A DNA stretch of 30,063 bases from the IMG/VR virus record IMGVR_UViG_3300010883_000274, positions 1 to 30,063 of that record; one strand, given 5' to 3'. The notes beneath the pieces were generated by a model. The model made no database searches and had not been told where the DNA came from. It saw only the letters and a program-made list of their open reading frames with translations. The position numbers and the translations under genes were made by a program. This stretch comes from a virus. Positions 12,486-20,403 of this stretch are shown piece by piece (the stretch's first letter is position 1; the number at the start of each line of letters is the position of its first letter).

Positions 12486-14413
12486 ACTTGTATCAAGAGT
12501 ATATTCACAAATCCAGATACGCCAGATATCGAGAAGACTTAGGGCGTAGAGAGACTTGGGACGAGACTGTAGACAGAGTAGGGGCGTTTTGGGATAAGCG
12601 TATCTCAAACTCGGCGTCCGAAGTAGCGCAACCTGAGCTAAAGAATCAACTTAAACTCTCTTTAGAGGCTATACGCAGAATGGATGTGATGCCCTCTATG
12701 AGGGTTATGATGTCTGCAGGTAAAGCGTTAGAGGACCACAATGTGGCAGGGTACAACTGTGCCTACGTACCTATTGATGATCCGAAAGTCTTCTCTGAAA
12801 TTGTTTATGTCTTAATGTGTGGTACAGGGGTTGGCTTTTCAGTAGAGCGGGCTTACGTTAACAAGCTCCCAAAGCTCCCTAGCGAGTTTGTAGACACTGC
12901 TATAGTTATCACAGTAAGCGACAGTAAACTAGGGTGGGCGGCTGCATACAAGGAGCTAGTAGCCCTTTTGTATGGGGGTTTGGTCCCCTCTTGGGATTTA
13001 AGTAAAATTAGACCCGCGGGGAGTAGACTCAAAACCTTTGGTGGCAGAGCTTCTGGACCCGCCCCGTTGAATGAGTTGTTCCAGTATACCGTCGAGACTT
13101 TCAAGAATGCTGCGGACAGACAACTCACAACGTTAGAGGTACATGATGTTGTGTGCAAGATTGCTGACATCGTTGTTGTTGGAGGCGTGCGGCGCAGCGC
13201 GCTCATCTCACTTAGTAATTTAACTGATGACCGCCTTCGAGGTGCAAAATCAGGGCAGTGGTGGAATGCTATAGAGGACGGTGGGACACCACATCGAAGA
13301 CTGGCAAATAATTCTGTTGCCTATACCTGCAAGCCTGATGTAGATAGTTTTATGTCAGAAATGGTTTCACTTTACAGAGACCACAGTGGAGAGCGTGGGA
13401 TCTTCAATCGAGAAGCAGCTAGGGCAAAATATGCAAACCACCGACGCGACGAGGACCACGAGTGGGGGTGCAACCCCTGCTCTGAAATCCTCTTGAGACC
13501 AGCGCAGTTCTGCAATCTCACTGAAGTTATTGTTAGACCAAAAGACACTTGGGAGGACTTAGTAGAGAAGATTAAATATGCTACCTTTATCGGCACCCTC
13601 CAAGCCTCCCTCACAGACTTCAAATTTATCTCTAAGCGGTGGAAGACTAACTGCGAAGAGGAGGCACTCCTTGGAGTATCGTTGACAGGGTGTTGCGACC
13701 ACCCCTTGCTTAGTGGACATAAGCTATCAATCGTTAGAAAAGATGAACTTGTTAAAGGGCTAGAGCTATTGAAGGAAACTTCAGTCCAGTATAATGCGGT
13801 GTACTCTGAAGCTTTGGGTATAAACCAAGCAGCCGCTATCACTTGTGTTAAACCAAGCGGCACAGTGTCCCAACTTTGTGATACTGCATCAGGTATCCAC
13901 CCACGCTACGCTCCCTACTATGTGCGTAGAGTACGAAGCGACACAAAAGACCCTTTGACAGCATTTTTACAAGACGCTGGTGTTCCTTGGGAGGCGGACC
14001 AGTTAAATAACGAGAACGTGGTGTTTTCTTTCCCTACTAAAGCACCTGATAAAGGTCTTTTTGTCGGTGATGTTGGGGCGGTAAGCCAACTTGAGACTTG
14101 GCAGCTATACAATGACCACTACACTGAGCATAAACCTTCTGTCACTATCTACTACGGAGAGGATGAGTTTTTGAACGTGTGTAACTACGTGTGGGATAAC
14201 TTCGACAGTATGAGTGGGATAGCCTTCTTACCCAAGAGTGGGCACACGTACCAGCAAGCGCCTTATGAAGAGATCAGTAAGGAGATGTATCTCTCGTTAA
14301 CCCAAACGATGCCAGTAGCGCTTGATTGGGATAGGTTAGCTGACTACGAGGATGCGGACAACACCTCTGTACAGCCAGAACTAGCCTGCAGTGCTGATAA
14401 CTGCGAGTTGTAA
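12482..14413 (+). CDS. Adenosylcobalamin-dependent ribonucleoside-triphosphate reductase (class II, monomeric)
   Basis: 643 aa; the ATG overlaps the previous stop (ATGA). It reduces ribonucleotides to deoxyribonucleotides using coenzyme B12. Key residues match Lactobacillus-type RTPR: redox Cys93 (G-Y-N-C-A-Y) and Cys344 (Q-F-C-N-L), thiyl Cys333 within N331-P-C-S-E335, and a C-terminal C636-x4-C641 pair that is re-reduced by thioredoxin. The Cys333-Cys344 spacing (11) equals that of Cys408-Cys419. The enzyme needs no second subunit and no oxygen but depends on host B12. It ends the + strand operon, which makes dNTP supply part of the replication transcript. Confidence 0.93.
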   Translation: MNLYQEYIHKSRYARYREDLGRRETWDETVDRVGAFWDKRISNSASEVAQPELKNQLKLSLEAIRRMDVMPSMRVMMSAGKALEDHNVAGYNCAYVPIDDPKVFSEIVYVLMCGTGVGFSVERAYVNKLPKLPSEFVDTAIVITVSDSKLGWAAAYKELVALLYGGLVPSWDLSKIRPAGSRLKTFGGRASGPAPLNELFQYTVETFKNAADRQLTTLEVHDVVCKIADIVVVGGVRRSALISLSNLTDDRLRGAKSGQWWNAIEDGGTPHRRLANNSVAYTCKPDVDSFMSEMVSLYRDHSGERGIFNREAARAKYANHRRDEDHEWGCNPCSEILLRPAQFCNLTEVIVRPKDTWEDLVEKIKYATFIGTLQASLTDFKFISKRWKTNCEEEALLGVSLTGCCDHPLLSGHKLSIVRKDELVKGLELLKETSVQYNAVYSEALGINQAAAITCVKPSGTVSQLCDTASGIHPRYAPYYVRRVRSDTKDPLTAFLQDAGVPWEADQLNNENVVFSFPTKAPDKGLFVGDVGAVSQLETWQLYNDHYTEHKPSVTIYYGEDEFLNVCNYVWDNFDSMSGIAFLPKSGHTYQQAPYEEISKEMYLSLTQTMPVALDWDRLADYEDADNTSVQPELACSADNCEL

Positions 14414-14426
14414 GGGTAGTGAGTAT

Positions 14427-14450
14427 AAAAAGCACCCGCCGAAGCGGGTG
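14427..14450 (-). terminator. Terminator at the convergence of early and late regions
   Basis: CACCCGC-cgaa-GCGGGTG, a perfect 7-bp stem. On the - strand it is followed by GCTTTTT, making a rho-independent terminator for the late transcript. On the + strand there is no U tract, so it would end the reductase transcript only weakly. Confidence 0.85.
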
Positions 14451-14486
14451 AATGAGAGGTGGGTACTTACTTACTTATGACTTTAA

Positions 14487-14753
14487 CTAGTCTGCTTCGC
14501 CGCAAACAGCGGCTACCGTTTTGTTATGCTGCACTATTTTCCGTTTATCTTCTACAGTAATGTTTGAGATGCTTTCCTCTGTGAGGTATATAGCTTTAGA
14601 GAATTCACAATCTTTAGTAAGTACTTGGACTTTGTCAGCAGACGCAGCACGGTAGGACCAAAAGGCAGAGGCGGCATTAACGCCTCCCAGTGCGAGTTCT
14701 GGTAGGATCGCGCAGCCCGTCGTTAAGCTCAGTAGCATCGTACTCAGCGACAT
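14487..14753 (-). CDS. Outer-membrane spanin lipoprotein (Rz1-like)
   Basis: 88 aa from ATG 14753 (an in-frame TTG at 14774 gives 7 more residues). The N-terminus is a short lipoprotein signal: MSLSTMLLSLTTGC with the acceptor Cys14. The rest is periplasmic and ends with DCEFSKAIYLTEES, then RKIVQHNKTVAAVCG, a pattern seen at the end of spanin-type proteins of marine podoviruses. It starts inside the Rz-like gene in another frame, the classic Rz/Rz1 layout. It would join the inner-membrane spanin to fuse the envelopes in the last lysis step. Confidence 0.72.
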   Translation of the reverse strand: MSLSTMLLSLTTGCAILPELALGGVNAASAFWSYRAASADKVQVLTKDCEFSKAIYLTEESISNITVEDKRKIVQHNKTVAAVCGEAD

Positions 14754-14889
14754 CCTTACGCACTTGCTCAACAATTTGTTGAATACTCCGTCTTTGACGA
14801 TCGGTCTCTGCTTGAGTGGCTGTACGTTCCCACCGACGCCCTACCCAAACTGCGCCCACCACTGCCGCTAGGACAGTAGCTACAACCAA
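14677..14889 (-). CDS. Inner-membrane spanin (Rz-like)
   Basis: 70 aa with a TTG start 2 nt after the holin stop. An N-terminal membrane segment (VVATVLAAVVGAVWVG) is followed by a charged helix (RRWERTATQAETDRQRRSIQQIVEQVRKDVAEYD) able to form a coiled coil, then an Arg/Thr-rich end read across the Rz1-like gene. Order holin, i-spanin, o-spanin is the usual lysis cassette. No own ribosome binding site, so translation is probably coupled to the holin. Confidence 0.65.
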   Translation of the reverse strand: MVVATVLAAVVGAVWVGRRWERTATQAETDRQRRSIQQIVEQVRKDVAEYDATELNDGLRDPTRTRTGRR

Positions 14890-14891
14890 AG

Positions 14892-15077
14892 TTAGATTGA
14901 TACAGGCTCGTTCGTGACAAACCTTAGTACTAGGTTTACGATACCCATGACCGCCACGAGCGCCTCCGCTTGTACTTCTGGAGTCAGCATATTAGTAACG
15001 CCAGCACCTTCAAGGATCACTGCGAGGACGGCTAAACCGTTTCCCCAGACTGTTTTACTTTTGTACCATTTCTTCAT
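14892..15077 (-). CDS. Holin
   Basis: 61 aa with a strong AAAGGAG ribosome binding site. The start KKWYKSKTVWGNGLAVLAVI and the end GIVNLVLRFVTNEP are typical of small phage holins of this type: a basic, aromatic N-terminus, two hydrophobic segments (about 12-30 and 39-54) and a charged tail. It would form lesions in the inner membrane at the end of infection. It is followed directly by the spanin pair. Confidence 0.8.
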   Translation of the reverse strand: MKKWYKSKTVWGNGLAVLAVILEGAGVTNMLTPEVQAEALVAVMGIVNLVLRFVTNEPVSI

Positions 15078-15093
15078 AGTTTACTCCTTTCCT

Positions 15094-15435
15094 TTAGACT
15101 GCAAACGAACTGCCGCAACCACATGTTGAGGTTACGTTTGGATTTCTAATTTCAAAGTGGCTCGATTCAAAGCTTTCGATATAATCAATTTTAGCCCCAT
15201 CGAGATACATAGCACTGATAGGGTCTACTACAAGTTTAACACCTTGATTTTCCACTACCACATCGTCATCCTCTTTCTTTTCATCCAAAGAGAAACCATA
15301 TTTAAACCCAGAGCATCCTCCGCCCGAGATTAGAACACGTAGATTTAAATTAGTGTCCATCTCACTATTATAATCTGGATCTAGTTCTAAAATTTCTTTC
15401 ACTTTTAAAGCTGCAGCATCTGCGAAGATAATCAT
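15094..15435 (-). CDS. A-type Fe-S cluster carrier (IscA/ErpA/SufA family)
   Basis: 113 aa, full family length. The three cluster-binding cysteines are present: C41 in SGGGCSGFKYGF and C105/C107 in the C-terminal CGCGSSF. The start is 1 nt after the previous stop; no strong ribosome binding site, so it is coupled. Cellular members hand [2Fe-2S]/[4Fe-4S] clusters to target proteins. A phage copy just upstream of holin and spanins could support host Fe-S enzymes late in infection or serve virion assembly; the target is unknown. One acidic loop (DEKKEDDDVVVE) differs from the typical host proteins I know. Confidence 0.9.
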   Translation of the reverse strand: MIIFADAAALKVKEILELDPDYNSEMDTNLNLRVLISGGGCSGFKYGFSLDEKKEDDDVVVENQGVKLVVDPISAMYLDGAKIDYIESFESSHFEIRNPNVTSTCGCGSSFAV

Positions 15436-15436
15436 G

Positions 15437-15613
15437 TCAAAAAGCGTCTTCCGCAGCTTCGTTTACGTCAATAGCGCCCAAGATGAACGCCTGCTGCTCT
15501 TCAAAAAGTCCCCTAAAATCCTCTAACCTCATAAAGCCTAACCCAGCTTTACTTTGGTGCTTGGCATAAATACCAAACAACACTTGAAGTTGCTCTTCAG
15601 TATAAAGAATCAT
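15437..15613 (-). CDS. 58-aa acidic protein, unknown function
   Basis: Two ATGs are possible; ATG 15613 is preferred because CGGAG lies 6 nt upstream, while it touches the ATG at 15619. The protein is helical (EEQLQVLFGIYAKHQSKAG, then LEDFRGLFEEQQAFILGAI) and acidic at its end (NEAAEDAF). It sits between the secreted protein and the Fe-S carrier, separated by 1 nt from the latter. No family recognised; a partner of the carrier is a guess based only on position. Confidence 0.6.
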   Translation of the reverse strand: MILYTEEQLQVLFGIYAKHQSKAGLGFMRLEDFRGLFEEQQAFILGAIDVNEAAEDAF

Positions 15614-15625
15614 CAGCATCTCCGT

Positions 15626-15958
15626 TTAAATAGAGCAGTGTAAATTCGCTAAACCTACCACAACGTCGCCTTTGTGGCCCTTGGCCTCTAGGCGCATAAC
15701 AAGTTCCCTAGCCTTCAATATCTCTGCTTTAAGAGCCTTGTATTGTGCGTGTGTTATTACACCATTTTTTAAGAGACCGCCTAAGAGCATTCTCCACCGT
15801 TCTATTACACTATCTCTGTCCTTTTCAGGAACCAAAACCTCTACAAACTCTACTACACGAGCACAGACTGTAGGCACAGGAAGCTCAAAAGCAGCGGCCT
15901 TTACGAAAAGCAACAACAACAGCATTAACAAAACCCCCTCACGTAGAAGGGACCGCAT
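15626..15958 (-). CDS. Secreted or periplasmic protein, unknown function
   Basis: 110 aa from ATG 15958, which gives a clean signal peptide: MRSLLREGV, a leucine-rich core (LLMLLLLLFV) and a KAAA-FELP cleavage site. The mature part is about 80 aa, helical and charged (VVEFVEVLVPEKDRDSVIERW..., then QYKALKAEILKARELVM) with two cysteines. Its start overlaps the end of the 2OG oxygenase by 20 nt. Export together with its place above the lysis genes suggests a role in the envelope, perhaps superinfection exclusion or lysis. No lytic-enzyme motif visible. Confidence 0.6.
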   Translation of the reverse strand: MRSLLREGVLLMLLLLLFVKAAAFELPVPTVCARVVEFVEVLVPEKDRDSVIERWRMLLGGLLKNGVITHAQYKALKAEILKARELVMRLEAKGHKGDVVVGLANLHCSI

Positions 15959-16496
15959 ACCACCACCCCGTGCAGATATACTTAACCCCTTGTAGCGGTG
16001 GATTACCACGGTGTTGCCACGGCCAAGCTGCCGGCCAGATAGCCAACCTACCGGCTTCCGGCTGTATACGCATAGCTTGGTTCAAGAACTCCGTTTCTCC
16101 CCCTTCCGTTATGTCATTCATGTACAAAGACCAAACTAACCGTCTAGCTGACCCGTGCTCCGCTTGAAGCTGCTCACTGTGCCAAACGTGATAGCCGCCT
16201 CCGGGTTCTGTTCTTTGCATCTTAACGTTATAACCTTGGAGTTTAAGCTCCTTCCCGCCGGGAAACAAAGACAAGTAGTCATCAAGGTATGGTTGAATAG
16301 TGCCGTGGAGTTCACCCGCTAGCTCTGGTGAGTGGTCTTCAATCATTATCGACTTGTCTTTTCTTCCAAGAGAGGTTTTAAACTGGGTCTCTCCACTAAA
16401 GGAGGACACCTCACTGATCTCGTCAAACCTTTTTATTATTTTTTGTAGCGTTTCCTCATCTATAATATTATCGTAAGCTCTTATAAAAGAGTCCAT
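15939..16496 (-). CDS. 2OG-Fe(II) oxygenase (prolyl hydroxylase-like)
   Basis: 185 aa, AGAGG 10 nt before ATG 16496. The iron ligands are H106-x-E108 (GGGYHVWHSEQ) and H162 (WPWQHRGNPP); K172 in GVKYICTGWW is placed to bind 2-oxoglutarate. The sequence between (LVWSLYMNDITEGGETEFL) is typical of the phage 2OG-Fe(II) oxygenases common in marine viruses, close to P4Hc domains. They hydroxylate proteins or nucleic acids; the substrate here is unknown. It follows the large virion protein genes and lies 24 nt downstream of them, so a virion or host protein is possible. Confidence 0.87.
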   Translation of the reverse strand: MDSFIRAYDNIIDEETLQKIIKRFDEISEVSSFSGETQFKTSLGRKDKSIMIEDHSPELAGELHGTIQPYLDDYLSLFPGGKELKLQGYNVKMQRTEPGGGYHVWHSEQLQAEHGSARRLVWSLYMNDITEGGETEFLNQAMRIQPEAGRLAIWPAAWPWQHRGNPPLQGVKYICTGWWYAVPST

Positions 16497-16520
16497 CGTT
16501 AGAACACCTCTCTTTATTTA

Positions 16521-19500
16521 TTATTCTATAGGGTCTTCAAAAACATTTTTACGATCATATTTATTCTCAACTCTTTCAAGCTCTTTTCTCCAAGCGTTGA
16601 TATTGGGTTTCCCCGGCGAGCGTTGCACCCTTTTCCAAAAATCTTTGTTACGAGACAAACGTTTTAAACTAGTTCGGGGTTGGTCCGAAGTCAAAGAATA
16701 CAAAGCCTTCTTTGAAGGCGTCACCCCTCTTAAATCTCTGTTAAAGAAGATCTTCCTAGCAGCACCTTTCCCAAGGATATTCGTTAAGTCTATATAAAGT
16801 TTTGTCACCCCTTGCTGAGCAGCGTATTGTACTCGCAGTGCTTCCTCATAATCTTGAAGTAGACTTTGTGGGTCAAGCTTTATGTTCGGGTCTGACAAGC
16901 TTTCCCTTAATGTATTGGAGAAGCTATTCCAATATACGTTTGCGTTCCTGTTCAAATGGTGTAGTGCATAACCAGAAGACGTTTTCAAGTTGATTTTGTG
17001 TGTCTTTAACGCCCCGGCATTATAACCTTGTTCTTCTAAGATAGACGCTAGTTCCGATATATCTTTTGGAGGTTGTCTATGTTCCCCAAAAGCTTTAGGA
17101 TACAGGATCCTTTCCATAGCCTCGGGTATTCCCCCAGCCGCATGAACAGTGTCCACAGATTGTTTAACAAAACCGGGCAAAGCACTTCTGTAAAGTGTTC
17201 TTAAATCTTTAGCAGATTCGTATGTCTCGTCACTCATCCCCTCTGCTAGATTAATAAGCGCTTGAGCGCCTTGTAGCACTAAGCTAGAGTCAGTAAACGG
17301 TGACACAAAAGACTTCGCAGCCGTGAGGCCGTGTTCCTTGAGTAGATCCTCTGCTGATTCTCCAGCAGCGATACCTTGCATAACAGGCCCGACAATAGAA
17401 GTTAATGGTTGGTAAGGGTTGGAATAATCTAAAGTCCTGTACTCAACCGTGTATGCTTTAGGGTCGAAGTTCGTTATTATCAATGCTCCATATTTGTCCC
17501 ACTCTGGTACAAATTCTCGAAGACTTTCTACTCTTTGTTCGTCCCCTTGCAGAGCATTCATAGTATGTGACGCTACAAACGGAGCCGCCGCTAGTCCATA
17601 CACAGAAGCCATCCGCGTACCACCTTTGGCAATTAAAGACTTATTGCCCAAGGCGTAACCTTCTTCCATTTCTCTAGCGCCTAGCCGAAAAATATTCCAA
17701 GCGTTTCTATAAACCTCTGCTGGGTACGCAGAGAAGTTACCTACAACAGGGACTGCTGCCATTTTCTCTAAAATTAAAGGCACCCTACTATATACCGGCA
17801 TAATATCTAAGGTTTTCTGACTCGCGAGTTCTGCTATGGCCTGCGCTTCTGTAAAACTACCGGAACGCCCTTGGTTCCACTGATCTTGAAACCCCTCTTG
17901 TCGCAACGTTCTCCCTTGAGTCACTCGTGCTCCTGCACCTTCTCCCCGCTTGCCCCTTCCGAACCCGTGATTCAAAGCTTTAATCTTGATGAATTTCTGC
18001 TCGTCTGTCAGCGTTTTCCAAAGCGCTTTCTCTGCACCAAGCTCCGATAAATATGTAGCCATCTTAGCTACATTATCTGTTCCTTGGTACAACTTCATAG
18101 CGGCTTTACCTACCTTCGTTCCCGCCAAACCGAATGTGCCTACCTTCTCTATTATGCCAGGGTCTTCTGTTATATCCCTGCCCAGCCGAGTTAGTATTTG
18201 TTCCAACTCAACTGAGGTACTGGTAATACCAGTGCGTTGCATATCCTCAATAAGCTGTGCTCGTTCTGCTTTAGACATCTTAGACACAGCTAGTAGCTCT
18301 TCTCTGGTGCGTACCCAAGCGCCACTACCTACGAAAGCTTGCGCTGCTCCTAAAGCATTTCTCATATGTGCTAGAGGATTATAAACAGTCTTGCCAACCT
18401 TAAACGTACCCTGCAACTGTGCGAAGACTTTAGAGGTTTTGGTTCCCGCGAGATCCCACCTCTTTATATCTAAGAAAGGACTTACAGCAGGCTCTAGTCT
18501 TTGCGCTTCTGCTCGTGTCATCCAAACGTTCTCTCCTGCACTAGTCATCCTATTAGGCGAGACTTCAACTAAAGCATCATACTGCTCTGCTCCGCGTGCA
18601 GTTGTTGTGCTGCCGTCAGCATTTTTAGTCACAATAAGTGTGCCGCCGTCATTTCCCTTGCTGCCTACTACGCGGATCACATCTGATTCAAGTATACCCT
18701 CGCTTTTCCCTGCAGCCTGTGCTTCAGCATTCAACTTCGCATGAGCCTCTGCTCTTGTCTTAGCTTTGACTGCTTTATTCCGAGAAAGAAGACTATTAGC
18801 TAACTCAGCACCGAACTTTAAGCGGCCAACAGAATCTAAGATACCTGCCACTGACCAAATCACTCTTTGAGAAGGAGAGTAGTTTTTACCCCAGATTAAT
18901 TGTTGGAACTCTGGGATAGCTTTGCGAGCTTCGTCAACGTTCCCCTGTAATCTAAAACCCCGTCCTTGGGCGGGTTCGTACATCTTACGGGATAAACTGT
19001 CTGCCCACTTTATGCCGTCTGGCCCGTTTAAACCTTCTGTTAACGTTCGCTGATTAACTAAACGGTTTTTCCCGTTTATTTTCATTGTCGTAAGCTTTAA
19101 ATCTTCGACTATTCTACCTATCCACGCAGGGTTCGCTCTGGCGTGGATCAGAAGGTCTGCGGTAACGTCGGTGCCTTCTGCTAAAGTCTCCTTAATAAAA
19201 GCATTATAGGATTGAGACCTTTTAGAGACTGAGAATACTTCATAAATATCCCGTGCGTAGTTTTGTTCGGCGTTAAAGATATTAGCAAACTTTGTCTTGA
19301 GATAAGGGGTTGCTTGGGCGTGTTCTTGTACCTCTTTAATAAAATTCTGTGCGTACCCTAACGACTCTCTAAGCTCTGAGGAGATGGGAGCCTCTTTTAG
19401 TCTTTTTATGTTATACCACGGGGTAAAAGTATCTTGGCCTTCCCAAGCCTTAAAACCCGCTTTCTGCATTTCTTTTTTGTCTGGGACTAGAATTTTATTA

Positions 19501-20387
19501 GCGAAATTTCTAGCCTCTTTTATATTTGTAAACTCTCCGTTGTCTACTGACCTAATCAGCGCACGTTCAAGCTTGTCCCCAATCCCTTGGGCCTTCACAG
19601 TATATTGCTTAGCTACTGCTGCGTGCTGTTCCGCGATCCTCACCTCAAATAATTTTCCTACAGACCGAGGCAACATATTGTTGACAAGCCACTTTGCTGC
19701 AGCCGTGTCTCCTACAGTCTTGTCCAACGACCGGATACCTAGTCCAAGACTAGTGCTTAGCGCCCCACCAGCGAGAACTGAAGCTGGTCCTTCAATAAGC
19801 CCTACAAGTGCGGCTTCACTAACGTCTATGTTAGTCCTGTTGCCGATCTCTATCTCAGTGTGCTGTTTCTTTATATTGCGGAAAGAAGCACCAGCGCCCG
19901 TCACTGTAGACTCTAAAATAGCAGGGGCAATAGCTGCCCTCATCTTTGCTTTTAGATAGTTTTTTGTAGTTTGCTTAGCTGTTTCTTTTGCGCCAAGTAC
20001 TGCTGCACCCCCTACCCCAAAGCTCGCCATCCCTGCGAAAGCTCCAAGAAGATTAGTAGGGTCGGCAAGAGCGGAGACTAAGTGGTCTTTTACCGCATCA
20101 AACCCTGGAGCACCACCTTCCTCGTGGAAGTTTGGTATTTGCTCTACCATAGATAAAGCAGCACCAAACTCATTTTTTTGTTGGGGTGACATAGTTTTTA
20201 CACTGCCAGCTACTCCCAAAGTAGTGACAAGATTATTCTCAAAATACCGTTTTTTTGTTAAGAAATCATCTACAATTTCTTTAGGCTTTTTGCTAGGGGT
20301 CTCTCCTAAAGCTACTAAAGACCTGTAAGCAGATGCCACAAAGCGGTCATTGTGTACAAGATCATCATAAGTTATTTTAGAGGCCAC
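16521..20387 (-). CDS. Large internal virion protein (1288 aa)
   Basis: GTG start with AAGGGA 8 nt upstream. The length and position after the tail genes fit the large ejected core protein of podoviruses (T7 gp16 place). Residues 90-230 contain Gly/Ala-rich hydrophobic stretches (LLGAFAGMASFGVGGAAVLG; GLIEGPASVLAGG) that could insert into the host membrane on ejection. The middle (about 655-900) has a segment KTVYNPLAHMRNALGAAQAF and NVAKMATYLSELGAEKAL, and YSRVPLILEKMAAVPVVGNF, like large proteins of marine podoviruses. No transglycosylase Glu motif that I can recognise at the N-terminus, in contrast to T7 gp16. Confidence 0.75.
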   Translation of the reverse strand: MASKITYDDLVHNDRFVASAYRSLVALGETPSKKPKEIVDDFLTKKRYFENNLVTTLGVAGSVKTMSPQQKNEFGAALSMVEQIPNFHEEGGAPGFDAVKDHLVSALADPTNLLGAFAGMASFGVGGAAVLGAKETAKQTTKNYLKAKMRAAIAPAILESTVTGAGASFRNIKKQHTEIEIGNRTNIDVSEAALVGLIEGPASVLAGGALSTSLGLGIRSLDKTVGDTAAAKWLVNNMLPRSVGKLFEVRIAEQHAAVAKQYTVKAQGIGDKLERALIRSVDNGEFTNIKEARNFANKILVPDKKEMQKAGFKAWEGQDTFTPWYNIKRLKEAPISSELRESLGYAQNFIKEVQEHAQATPYLKTKFANIFNAEQNYARDIYEVFSVSKRSQSYNAFIKETLAEGTDVTADLLIHARANPAWIGRIVEDLKLTTMKINGKNRLVNQRTLTEGLNGPDGIKWADSLSRKMYEPAQGRGFRLQGNVDEARKAIPEFQQLIWGKNYSPSQRVIWSVAGILDSVGRLKFGAELANSLLSRNKAVKAKTRAEAHAKLNAEAQAAGKSEGILESDVIRVVGSKGNDGGTLIVTKNADGSTTTARGAEQYDALVEVSPNRMTSAGENVWMTRAEAQRLEPAVSPFLDIKRWDLAGTKTSKVFAQLQGTFKVGKTVYNPLAHMRNALGAAQAFVGSGAWVRTREELLAVSKMSKAERAQLIEDMQRTGITSTSVELEQILTRLGRDITEDPGIIEKVGTFGLAGTKVGKAAMKLYQGTDNVAKMATYLSELGAEKALWKTLTDEQKFIKIKALNHGFGRGKRGEGAGARVTQGRTLRQEGFQDQWNQGRSGSFTEAQAIAELASQKTLDIMPVYSRVPLILEKMAAVPVVGNFSAYPAEVYRNAWNIFRLGAREMEEGYALGNKSLIAKGGTRMASVYGLAAAPFVASHTMNALQGDEQRVESLREFVPEWDKYGALIITNFDPKAYTVEYRTLDYSNPYQPLTSIVGPVMQGIAAGESAEDLLKEHGLTAAKSFVSPFTDSSLVLQGAQALINLAEGMSDETYESAKDLRTLYRSALPGFVKQSVDTVHAAGGIPEAMERILYPKAFGEHRQPPKDISELASILEEQGYNAGALKTHKINLKTSSGYALHHLNRNANVYWNSFSNTLRESLSDPNIKLDPQSLLQDYEEALRVQYAAQQGVTKLYIDLTNILGKGAARKIFFNRDLRGVTPSKKALYSLTSDQPRTSLKRLSRNKDFWKRVQRSPGKPNINAWRKELERVENKYDRKNVFEDPIE

Positions 20388-20403
20388 GTTTATATCCCTT
20401 GGC

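Noticed and set aside
12853-14112. - strand open frames within the reductase gene
   Set aside because: They are shadows of the reductase, which has every catalytic residue in place; no promoter or ribosome binding site precedes them.
16521-20387. Lytic transglycosylase domain in the large virion protein
   Set aside because: T7 gp16 has an N-terminal lytic domain, but no E-S/G-x-x-N-x-x-A style motif is recognisable here, so no peptidoglycan activity is claimed.
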